The translations under genes were made by a program, and so were the position numbers. From Actinomycetales bacterium (GTDB lineage: Bacteria; Actinomycetota; Actinomycetes; Actinomycetales; Microbacteriaceae), in NCBI GenBank assembly GCA_017308515.1, contig JAFKEN010000007.1:230937-294936 (forward strand): a stretch of DNA of 64,000 nucleotides, in the 5' to 3' direction. Below are positions 17,277 to 24,878 of the stretch, in pieces (position 1 is the stretch's first letter; each line of letters begins with the position of its first letter). The notes beneath the pieces were generated by a model, which made no database searches, had not been told where the DNA came from, and saw only the letters and a program-made list of their open reading frames with translations.

Positions 17277-19483
17277 TCGGGCTTCCTTAAGCGGAAGTAG
17301 GGTCGCAGGACATTAGCAATCATTGCCAGGGCCTTCTGCCTCTCAATAATAGCCGCCTTCTCGCGGTTCGAAGCGAGGTTATGCTCAACCGGAACGGTGC
17401 GCTCGTGTTCGCCTCGAACGTAGTCCGTCGCGAAGTGAACTGCGGAGAAAGAGACTGCCGGGTCAGTGCGGGCATTGTGATTGGACACGGCCCAGGCCAT
17501 GTGTGCGATCTCGTTGTCGATCGAGTTGGCTTGAAGCTGACTCGCCAGCTGACGCTGTTTGTAGTCCTCCTCCAATACCGTCGGAACCGAGATGTGTAGA
17601 CCTGTGTTTAGGGCAGGGTTCTGCTCTAGGAGACGATTCGGCAGCCATTCCGGAACGTTCAGCTGAACTTCGTCATGCTGAACGAGGGCGAACTTGGAGG
17701 GAACAAAGATCCGCTTGTAGACGTCATGCGGGCTTGTCAGCGAGCCGAGCTTGGCGACGTAGATGATCTCGCTCGCCCCTTGGCGACATAGTTCGGCCAC
17801 CAGATGCTGGCTGATCGACCCCCAGTAGCTGTATCTGACCCCGAGGAAGACAACGTCCTCCGATTCAGTCGGCACGCGACGAATTCCGTAGTTTCCGTCC
17901 GTATCCGGCACGACTTCGGCAGCCGATAGACCGAATTCTTCGAGTAGTTCGTCGACGTACCCCAGTACGACCCGATCCCCAGCCCGGATCAGGTTGGTAG
18001 GTAGGCGGGACCATGTGGGTAGGCCGAGCTCTTCCGCCGCGCGGTACCGGAAGACGTCGATCAGGTTGGCGGCATCGGTGCTTAGCGTTAGGGCGTAGTG
18101 TCGCATCAGTGTGGCGTAATGATGCACGTAGTCCACGCCGGGGATAACCGCGGCGATAACGGCGCGGTCTCCGTCGGGTGTCGTTCCCGTGAAGAACTGC
18201 GGACGGACCTTGTTCCAGTTTTTTGGGCTCGGGTGCTCGTCTCGCTCGATGGTACGAAGTGACCGGTACCCGGCCCTACGCAGCACGTCGCGAGCGTCAG
18301 GGGGGAAGATGCCGTGGACTTGGATTCGCATGCTTCGCTCAATCGCAGAGCGGATCTGCGTGGTAGGGACTTTCCGCTCGACGTAGTCGTCCAACGCTGT
18401 AAACATCGTGTGGTCCATTGGACGCGTGTTCGGGATCCACGAGATGTCGGACTTGGTCGGCGTGCCGTACACATCTTGCAGCGCCCGACCGAAGCCGATC
18501 ACCGGCGGAGTGCCCGGGTCCTGCGGCTCGCGCTTGGACTCGCGAGCCACCACATAGGTCTCCAGCGCCATAATCGCAAGCCAGCTGATCCAAGTCCTCG
18601 CCGTGTCATCCGAGGTGTCTTGACCCCAGCCGCCCGACGTCAATTGATCAGCGATCAACGCGCGCGTCGCGAGATCAGCCGTAGCGGGTGCATGCTCCCA
18701 GCGAGCGAGCGTGTACAGACTGTAGGCAGTGGCTTCCATGCTGGGCTTGCTAGTCCGCCAGTCAGGCCAATGCCCGTCAGTCGATTGCGCTCGAACAATG
18801 CTCTCAAGGGCCTGGCCGATCGGTCCGTTCGGCACCCGAAAAGACCACAACTCCATTGCGTCGCGGATACCATGTAGCGCAAGGCTAGTGAACGTAGCGT
18901 CCACCGGGCTGTCCCGGTTAAAGCCCCAGCCGAACGGTTCTTCGGCGATGCCAGCGGCGACGAGAATACTCAAACCTTCCGAGACTGTGGCCCGATTCTC
19001 CACGGTTCGAGGTGCCTTCACCAAGGCGCGGATGGCATACGAAGTGCTGTAGATGTTGAGCGGAACCCTTTCGTCCTTCGCGGGGCCATGGTAGGTGGAC
19101 CAACCGTCGTGGTAAGCCTGCCGCAGCCAGGCGAGTCCTCGCTGGGCCGAAACCGAGGCGCTACCCAGGGCGCGTAGGAGGGCGATAGTCGCATTTGCGG
19201 TGACCGGGGTAGTGCCTTTGGTTGGGAGCGACGCCTTGGTCCACGATCCGTCAGCGTTCTGGCTCTCCTCTAGCCACATCGTTGCCCTCACGTACTTGGC
19301 GTACTCGTCTTCACTTAGCGGAGATAGATGTCCAAGCACTTGTCCTGTCGTCCAGGCACACAAAGGACCGTTGGTACCTACCGGCCAGGCGGGAGCATCA
19401 TCGAGCAGCGAAAATAGCCAATCGCGGCCCAACTCGACGGCCCGTCGGGCGTCGTTCAGCAGCGCGTCACTGGGTGCTGTCAT
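17273..19483 (-). CDS. Toroid (prenyltransferase/terpene-cyclase-like) fused to nucleoside-phosphorylase-like domain
   Basis: About 736 residues, no signal peptide or membrane segment. The N-terminal half holds repeated alpha/alpha-toroid units of the prenyltransferase/squalene-cyclase type: ESQNADGSW, HDGWSTY, FGWGFN, QSTDGHWPDW and SGGWGQDTSDDTA. The last resembles the DxDDTA catalytic motif of class II terpene cyclases, with Thr in place of the first Asp. The C-terminal 200 residues look like a PNP/MTAN-type domain: LGVRYSYWGS, AKLGSLTSP, SVPTV, SIDNEIAHMAW (where the family has a DMExxA-like segment) and FATDYV (where the family has SD). The start at 19483 follows GAGAG; an ATG at 19525 is possible. 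I do not know a named protein with this architecture. Confidence 0.7.
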   Translation of the reverse strand: MTAPSDALLNDARRAVELGRDWLFSLLDDAPAWPVGTNGPLCAWTTGQVLGHLSPLSEDEYAKYVRATMWLEESQNADGSWTKASLPTKGTTPVTANATIALLRALGSASVSAQRGLAWLRQAYHDGWSTYHGPAKDERVPLNIYSTSYAIRALVKAPRTVENRATVSEGLSILVAAGIAEEPFGWGFNRDSPVDATFTSLALHGIRDAMELWSFRVPNGPIGQALESIVRAQSTDGHWPDWRTSKPSMEATAYSLYTLARWEHAPATADLATRALIADQLTSGGWGQDTSDDTARTWISWLAIMALETYVVARESKREPQDPGTPPVIGFGRALQDVYGTPTKSDISWIPNTRPMDHTMFTALDDYVERKVPTTQIRSAIERSMRIQVHGIFPPDARDVLRRAGYRSLRTIERDEHPSPKNWNKVRPQFFTGTTPDGDRAVIAAVIPGVDYVHHYATLMRHYALTLSTDAANLIDVFRYRAAEELGLPTWSRLPTNLIRAGDRVVLGYVDELLEEFGLSAAEVVPDTDGNYGIRRVPTESEDVVFLGVRYSYWGSISQHLVAELCRQGASEIIYVAKLGSLTSPHDVYKRIFVPSKFALVQHDEVQLNVPEWLPNRLLEQNPALNTGLHISVPTVLEEDYKQRQLASQLQANSIDNEIAHMAWAVSNHNARTDPAVSFSAVHFATDYVRGEHERTVPVEHNLASNREKAAIIERQKALAMIANVLRPYFRLRKPE

Positions 19484-19525
19484 CAAGCGGCTCTCGGGTT
19501 TCGGGATCAAGGTATGCGCGAGCAT

Positions 19526-19829
19526 ACGAAGCGTAGTGCTTGAGGTTTCCTCCCTCGAAACTGCAGGCTGGATTGACGCTCGTTTTCACCTGCGCGAGAC
19601 CTCCTAGCGTCGGTCATGGTGTCAAGAGTCCTTGAGAGGTGGCGGGCGGCGAAATGGCGTAGCCGGTCACGGGCGCGTGGTCGAAGCTGACGGTGCCGAC
19701 GTCGTCGGGTAAGTGCTGATCACGGAGTTGCATCTCCGAGATCGGGGCGAGGGTGAGCGTGTTGTGAGAGTTTGCGCCCCTGTGGACAGTCGAGCGTCGC
19801 TCGCATCGCGGCTCCGGACACTGGACGGC
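19526..19829. other. Right junction of the island, with a possible gene remnant
   Basis: Gap between the fusion gene start and tadA. It contains the promoter region of the island operon, with a GGAGG-like stretch too far upstream to serve as a Shine-Dalgarno. On the minus strand 19614-19760 reads as a plausible protein C-terminus (APISEMQLRDQHLPDD, then VSFDHAPVTGY, stop at 19614) with no credible start, which could be the tail of a displaced gene. No tRNA, integrase or attachment-like repeat is seen. Confidence 0.35.
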
Positions 19830-21212
19830 ATGGCCCCACGCGACCCGAGTCCGACGCTCGCGGCGGGCGCGCATGGTCCGGACGTCGGTACATCATCGGT
19901 CGCGCAGCTCGCGGAGCGCGTGCGGGTGCGGGTGCGCGCCGACGGCGTCGACCTGGCCGCCGACCGGGGCGCGGCGGAGCGCTACGTGCGCGAGGAGGTG
20001 CGGCGCTGGAGCGAGCGGGCGCTCGGGGGATCCGTTCCGCTGCTGCCGGATGAGGCGCGTGCCGAGCGCGAGGTGCTCGCCGCGCTCGTCGGGTTCGGGC
20101 CGCTGCAGCCGCTGCTGGACGATCCGGAGGTCGAGGAGATCTGGATCAACGCGCCGCACGACGTTCGCGTCGCGAGAGACGGGGTGAGCGAGCGGGTGCC
20201 GATGACGCTCGACGCGGCCGAGATCCGCGAACTCGTCGAGCGGATGCTGCAGTCCACCGGCCGCCGCGTCGACCTGTCGAGTCCCTTCGTCGACGCGAGC
20301 CTGCCCGACGGGTCGCGGCTGCACGTCGTGATCCCCGACATCACGCGGGCGCACTGGGCGGTCAACATCCGAAAGTTCCGCACCGGGATGCGCACGCTCG
20401 ACGATCTCGTGCGCTTGGGCAGCCTGCCCGAGGGGGTCGCGGCGTTCCTCGACCGGGCGGTGAAGGCGGGCCTCAACATCCTCGTCTCGGGCGCGACCCA
20501 GGCCGGCAAGACCACCCTGCTCAACGCCCTCCTCTCGGCTTCCGACCCTGACGACCGCATCGTGACGGTCGAGGAGACTTTCGAACTCAGCCTCGACGCG
20601 CCCGACTGGGTCGCCCTGCAGTGCCGCCAGCCGAGCCTCGAGGGCACCGGCGAGGTGACCCTGCGGCGCCTGGTGAAGGAGGCGCTGCGGATGCGGCCCG
20701 ACCGCCTCGTCGTCGGCGAGGTGCGCGAGGCGGAGAGCCTCGAACTGCTCATCGCGCTCAACTCCGGGTTGCCGGGCGCGTGCTCGATCCACGCCAACTC
20801 CGCGCGCGACGCGCTCGTCAAACTGTGCACGCTGCCGCTGCTCGCGGGGCGCAACATCGACGCCGCCTTCGTGGTGCCGACGGTCGCCGCGACCATCGAC
20901 CTCGTCGTGCACTGCGAGCTCGGCGCGGGCGGGCTGCGGCGGATCGTCGAGGTCGTCGCCCCGACCGGTGCGGTCGGCCTCGACGGGGCCCTCGAGACGG
21001 TGCCGATCGCCGAGCGGCGTGACGGCGTCCTGACGTTGACGGGGGAGGACATGCCGCGGCCCGAGCGGCTGGCGCGGTACGCGGGCTCGGAAGCCGAGGC
21101 GGCAGCGGCGGCGCGGGCTTTCGGCTCCGACCTCGCGGAGACGACTGACCCGGAGGCTTCGGCGCGGCTGCGCGCCGAACTGGCCGCGCGTCGGGCGGGG
21201 GTGCGGGCGTGA
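19830..21212 (+). CDS. tadA: Tad pilus / type IV secretion-like ATPase (TadA/CpaF)
   Basis: 460-residue cytosolic secretion ATPase that powers Tad (Flp) pilus assembly. The N-terminal domain shows LVGFGPLQPLLDDPEVEEIWIN near residue 90. The ATPase core has the Walker A loop SGATQAGKTTLLNA near 220, the Asp box VTVEETFEL, and the Walker B region RPDRLVVGEVREAE near 290. An upstream in-frame ATG at 19713 exists, but the ATG at 19830 fits the family N-terminus better. It overlaps tadB by 4 bp (GTGA). Confidence 0.92.
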   Translation: MAPRDPSPTLAAGAHGPDVGTSSVAQLAERVRVRVRADGVDLAADRGAAERYVREEVRRWSERALGGSVPLLPDEARAEREVLAALVGFGPLQPLLDDPEVEEIWINAPHDVRVARDGVSERVPMTLDAAEIRELVERMLQSTGRRVDLSSPFVDASLPDGSRLHVVIPDITRAHWAVNIRKFRTGMRTLDDLVRLGSLPEGVAAFLDRAVKAGLNILVSGATQAGKTTLLNALLSASDPDDRIVTVEETFELSLDAPDWVALQCRQPSLEGTGEVTLRRLVKEALRMRPDRLVVGEVREAESLELLIALNSGLPGACSIHANSARDALVKLCTLPLLAGRNIDAAFVVPTVAATIDLVVHCELGAGGLRRIVEVVAPTGAVGLDGALETVPIAERRDGVLTLTGEDMPRPERLARYAGSEAEAAAAARAFGSDLAETTDPEASARLRAELAARRAGVRA

Positions 21213-22087
21213 TCCCGGTCGCGCTCGGGCTGCTCGCCGGGGTCGGGGTGCTGCTGATGGCCTCGCCGTGGCTGTGGCCGCGGCACCCCGAGTCGGAGGA
21301 GGTCGGGCCCGTCGCTCGACCCGGCGTCATGGCGCGCGTCGCGACCCGGCTCGCGCAGGCGGGCATGGCGCGGGTCGCGCCGGGGGCGTTCCTGACGCTG
21401 TGCGCGAGTCTGGGCGTCGCGGTCGGGGCGGTCGTCGGGGTGCTGTTGCCGATCCCCGCGCTCGCGGTGGTCGCCGGGGTGGCCGCGGCGATCCTGCCGT
21501 GGATGGTCGTGGGTGCGCGGGCGCGTCGTCGGCGCCGCCTCGTGCGCGCCGCATGGCCCGATCTCGTCGACCACCTCGTTGCCGGGCTCCGCTCGGGGGA
21601 GAGCCTCGGGGAGGCGGTCGGATCGCTCGCCGAGATCGGGCCGGCCGAGATCCGCCCGGCGTTCGCGGGCTTCGAACGCGAGCTGCGCGCCCGCGGACTG
21701 CTCGCGCCCGCCCTCGACCGCCTCAAGGAGGAGCTCGCCGACCCGGTCGCCGACCGGCTCGTCGAGACGATCCGGCTCGCGCGCGAGGTGGGCGGCGGCG
21801 AGCTGCCGACGGTGCTGCGGGCGCTGGCCTCGAGCCTGCGCCTCGAGGGCGCGGCTCGTGCCGAGGCCGAGGCGCGGCAGAGTTGGGTGGTCGCCGCGGC
21901 GCGGCTCGGCGTCGTCGCGCCGTGGGTCGTGCTGCTCGTGCTCGCGAGCCGCCCCGAGGCGGCCGCCGCCTACGCCTCGGCGGCGGGGGCGATCCTGTTG
22001 CTCGTCGGCGGCGCGCTCACGGTGGTGGCGTACCGGCTGATGCTCGCGGTCGGGCGGCTGCCCGAGGAGCGGCGGTGGTTCGCGTGA
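21209..22087 (+). CDS. tadB: Tad pilus inner-membrane platform protein TadB
   Basis: 292-residue type II secretion F-like protein. It has two N-terminal hydrophobic segments, a cytosolic helical domain with DLVDHLVAGLRSGESLGEAV near residue 110, and two C-terminal membrane segments. GTG start coupled to the tadA stop through GTGA; its own stop overlaps tadC by 4 bp. With TadC it forms the membrane platform on which pilin is polymerised. Confidence 0.88.
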   Translation: MIPVALGLLAGVGVLLMASPWLWPRHPESEEVGPVARPGVMARVATRLAQAGMARVAPGAFLTLCASLGVAVGAVVGVLLPIPALAVVAGVAAAILPWMVVGARARRRRRLVRAAWPDLVDHLVAGLRSGESLGEAVGSLAEIGPAEIRPAFAGFERELRARGLLAPALDRLKEELADPVADRLVETIRLAREVGGGELPTVLRALASSLRLEGAARAEAEARQSWVVAAARLGVVAPWVVLLVLASRPEAAAAYASAAGAILLLVGGALTVVAYRLMLAVGRLPEERRWFA

Positions 22088-23016
22088 GCGAGGCCCTGCT
22101 GCTGGCGATCCCGTGCGGGCTCGCGCTCGGCCTCGGGCTGTGGAGCCTGCTCGCCCTCGTGCCCCGGTTCAGCGCGCCGGCGCTGCAGCGCCGCGTCGCG
22201 CCCTACGTCACCGACCTCTCGCCCGAGGCGCGGGCTCTCGGCGGCGTACGGCCCGAGCCCGCCGGTGCGATCGGCGGTCTGCTCGCGCCCCTCGGGCGCG
22301 GCGCGGGGCGCGCGATCGCCTCCGTGCTCGGCGGGGATGCGACCGTCGCGGCCCGGCTGCGGCAGTCCGGCCGGGGCGGCGACGTGCGACGCTTCCGCGC
22401 CCGCCAGGCGGCGTGGTGCGGGGTCGCGCTCGCGGCGGGGCTCGCGGTGGCGGCGCTCGCCGCGCGCCAGGGGGCGCCCGCGGTGGCGGTCGTGGTGATC
22501 CCGGTCGTGATCGCCGCGCTGGGCCTGCTCGCACCCGAGCAGCTGCTCGCCGCCCGCGCCCGCGCCCGGCAGCGCCGCCTCGCCGAGGAGCTGCCGACCG
22601 TGCTCGAGTTCCTGACGCTCGCGCTGACCGCGGGGGAGGGCGTCGCGGAGGCGGTGCGTCGCGTCGCCCGCGTCGGCTCCGGCGAGCTGGCGCGCGAACT
22701 CGCGCACGTCGTCGCCGAGTCGAACAGCGGGGTGCCGCTCGCGACCGCGCTCACGCGCTGCGCCGCCGAACTCGAACTGCCCGCCTTCACCCGCACGGTC
22801 GATCAGCTCGTCGGCGCGATGGAGCGCGGCGCCCCGCTCGCCGAGGTGCTGCGCGCGCAGGCCGCCGACGTGCGCGCCGAGGCGAAGCGCGACCTGCTCG
22901 AAGCGGCCGGGCGCAAAGAGGTGACGATGCTCGTGCCGCTCGTGTTCCTGATCCTGCCGGTGACGATCGCGTTTGCGCTCTGGCCAGCGGTGCTGGTGCT
23001 GCGGGTGGGGTTCTGA
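22084..23016 (+). CDS. tadC: Tad pilus inner-membrane platform protein TadC
   Basis: 310-residue type II secretion F-like protein: an N-terminal helix, a long linker, two hydrophobic segments near 115-160, the T2SSF domain with ELPTVLEFLTLALTAGEGVAEAV near 180, and a C-terminal membrane segment. GTG start overlaps tadB (GTGA). In related loci the pilin gene would be expected next, but here a toxin-antitoxin pair follows 31 bp on. Confidence 0.88.
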   Translation: MSEALLLAIPCGLALGLGLWSLLALVPRFSAPALQRRVAPYVTDLSPEARALGGVRPEPAGAIGGLLAPLGRGAGRAIASVLGGDATVAARLRQSGRGGDVRRFRARQAAWCGVALAAGLAVAALAARQGAPAVAVVVIPVVIAALGLLAPEQLLAARARARQRRLAEELPTVLEFLTLALTAGEGVAEAVRRVARVGSGELARELAHVVAESNSGVPLATALTRCAAELELPAFTRTVDQLVGAMERGAPLAEVLRAQAADVRAEAKRDLLEAAGRKEVTMLVPLVFLILPVTIAFALWPAVLVLRVGF

Positions 23017-23047
23017 GAGTCCAGGAGTTCTGAATGTGTTCTGAATT

Positions 23048-23506
23048 ATGATGTCCGACATGACCTCAGCCCTCCGCACATTCCAGTCGTCGGCCCTCTC
23101 GCGCCATTCGGCCGAGGTGTTCGCGGCCGCCGACGCCGGCCCAGTCGAGGTCACGCGCCGCGACGGCGACTCTCTGGTGCTGATGAGCAGCCGTCTCGCC
23201 GAAGCGAACGATCACCTGCTCGAGTTCGCTGCTCAGCTCATCGCCGCGACGACCGACGATCGGGGGACTCTCGCCGACAGGCTGTCGGAGCGGCTCGACT
23301 GGATGCTCGCCCTGACTCCGGAGGATCGCGATATCTGCGCGGCGGCGCTGGTCCGCGCTGCGCGCGCCTCGTTCTCGACCGGCCAGTCGCATCTCGCGCT
23401 CGCCGAGCTCGCCTCCTGGCGTTCGACCGCCACGGCTCTCGCCCAAGGGCTCGGCAACGACGAGGTCGACTGGCTGGACGAGCCCGAGAAGGTCGCGCGA
23501 CCGTAG
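23048..23506 (+). CDS. Type II antitoxin, Phd/YefM-like
   Basis: 152-residue protein whose N-terminus (FQSSALSRHSAEVFAAADAGPVEVTRRDG) matches the DNA-binding fold of Phd/prevent-host-death antitoxins. The C-terminal half is helical and Ala-rich and would bind the toxin. It is longer than the usual 80-90 residues. Start uncertain: ATG at 23048, 23051 or 23060, none with a close Shine-Dalgarno. Its stop codon shares one base with the toxin GTG (TAGTG). Confidence 0.75.
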   Translation: MMSDMTSALRTFQSSALSRHSAEVFAAADAGPVEVTRRDGDSLVLMSSRLAEANDHLLEFAAQLIAATTDDRGTLADRLSERLDWMLALTPEDRDICAAALVRAARASFSTGQSHLALAELASWRSTATALAQGLGNDEVDWLDEPEKVARP

Positions 23507-23844
23507 TGGCAGCGCGTCAGACGGCGGTGCCGCGGCCCGCGAAGAAAGCGGAGTACGAGCTGCGGTTCGTGACCCGCCAGGCGGAGCTCGGGTGGCGCGA
23601 TCTGGTCGCGACGACCCGGAATGCGATGGCCGACGCGTGGGATTACCTGACGAGGAACCCGCTGCGCGACGAGCCGAAGAACCACGAACTCCGTGGTGCC
23701 CTCGCGACCGTGACCCACGCGGGAGCGACCCACCGCCAGCGACAGTACGAACTCCCCGGTGGCGCTCGAATCTGGTACTACGTCGACGGTCGCGTCGTCA
23801 TGCTCGTCAACGTGCACACCGCGCACCCGAACGCGACGAAGTAG
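23506..23844 (+). CDS. Type II toxin, RelE/ParE-superfamily-like
   Basis: 112-residue basic protein. The features are a Lys/Arg-rich start, a helical stretch (ELGWRDLVATTRNAMADAWDYL), then beta strands RQYELPGGARIWYYVDGRVVMLVNVHTAHPN, the general shape of RelE-type ribosome-dependent mRNA interferases. GTG start overlaps the antitoxin stop, the standard coupled arrangement. The catalytic set is not fully recognisable, so a ParE-like toxin is possible. It converges on the LacI gene with a 4-bp gap. Confidence 0.75.
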   Translation: MAARQTAVPRPAKKAEYELRFVTRQAELGWRDLVATTRNAMADAWDYLTRNPLRDEPKNHELRGALATVTHAGATHRQRQYELPGGARIWYYVDGRVVMLVNVHTAHPNATK

Positions 23845-23848
23845 CGCC

Positions 23849-24868
23849 TCACCCCGCCGGCGCCGCCGTCGACCCGCGCACCACGAGCCGCGGCGCGAGC
23901 GGCGGCGAGACGGTGGTGGAGTCGGGGTCTTCGATGGCGAGCAGCACCTTCTGCATGGTGAGGTCGCCGAGGGCGGCGAAGTCCTGCCGCACGGTGGTGA
24001 GCGGGGGGATCAGGTAGCCGGCCTCGGGCACGTCGTCGAAGCCGACGATGCTGACGTCGTCGGGCACGCGCAGGCCGCGGGCGTGCAGGCCCGAGATGAG
24101 GCCCAGGGCGAGCATGTCGTTGCCGCAGAACACCGCGACGCCGCGCTCGATCGCGGGGTCGTCGGCGAAGCTCGCGCCGCTCGCGGCGGTCCAGTCGCCC
24201 ACGAGCGGAGGTGCCGCCGGCAGCCGCAGGGCGGTGAGCTCGTCGCGCCAGCCGCGCAGTCGCTCCATCGAGTCGGGGGCCTCCGGGTCGCCCTGGATGT
24301 GCACGATCCGGGTGTGCCCGAGCTCGGCCAGGTGCCGCACCGCCGCCCGCGCGCCGCGGTACTGGTCGATCGCGACGGTGGTCGCGTCGGGCCGGGCGAC
24401 CGCGGCCACCGCGACCAGCGGGATCCCCAGATCGAGCCCCCGCACCGTCTCGAGCATCGATACGCTCGCCGCGATCACGACGATGGCGTCGACGCGCTGA
24501 CGCAGCAGCTCCTCCACCGCGGAGCGCACCTCGGTCGGCTCCGACTCGAGGGCGCTCACCGTCTCGACGCTGTAGCGGGCGGTGCGCGCGGCGCGGCTGA
24601 AGTGCAGCGCGATCGAGCTGGGCCCGAAGTCGACGTTGCCGGGGGTGACGAGCCCGACGGTGCGGGTGCGCCGGGTGACGAGGGCGCGCGCCGCGGGGGA
24701 GGGGGAGTAGCGCAGCTGCGCGATGGCCCGCTGCACGCGCTCGCGGGTCGCGGGGCGCACGTTGGGGGCGTCGTTGAGCACGCGCGACACGGTCTGGTGC
24801 GAGACGCCCGCGAGGCGGGCGACGTCGAAGATGTTCGCCGCTCGGGGCGCCCGATCGTCGGTGCTCAT
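23849..24868 (-). CDS. LacI-family transcriptional regulator
   Basis: 339-residue repressor. The N-terminal helix-turn-helix reads IFDVARLAGVSHQTVSRVLN near residues 14-33, followed by the hinge helix SPAARALVTRRT. The rest is a periplasmic-binding-protein-like sugar-sensing domain (VGLVTPGNVDFG, AVFCGNDMLALG, VSIVGFDDVPEA). It is the last gene of the ABC transporter operon, 10 bp after the second ATPase gene, and presumably regulates it in response to the transported sugar. A LacI-type palindrome lies upstream of the operon's first gene. Confidence 0.92.
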   Translation of the reverse strand: MSTDDRAPRAANIFDVARLAGVSHQTVSRVLNDAPNVRPATRERVQRAIAQLRYSPSPAARALVTRRTRTVGLVTPGNVDFGPSSIALHFSRAARTARYSVETVSALESEPTEVRSAVEELLRQRVDAIVVIAASVSMLETVRGLDLGIPLVAVAAVARPDATTVAIDQYRGARAAVRHLAELGHTRIVHIQGDPEAPDSMERLRGWRDELTALRLPAAPPLVGDWTAASGASFADDPAIERGVAVFCGNDMLALGLISGLHARGLRVPDDVSIVGFDDVPEAGYLIPPLTTVRQDFAALGDLTMQKVLLAIEDPDSTTVSPPLAPRLVVRGSTAAPAG

Positions 24869-24878
24869 CCGCGCGGCG

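Noticed and set aside
15450..19829. Prophage or integrative element carrying the island
   Set aside because: No integrase, transposase, phage gene or flanking direct repeat was seen; only composition and content suggest transfer.
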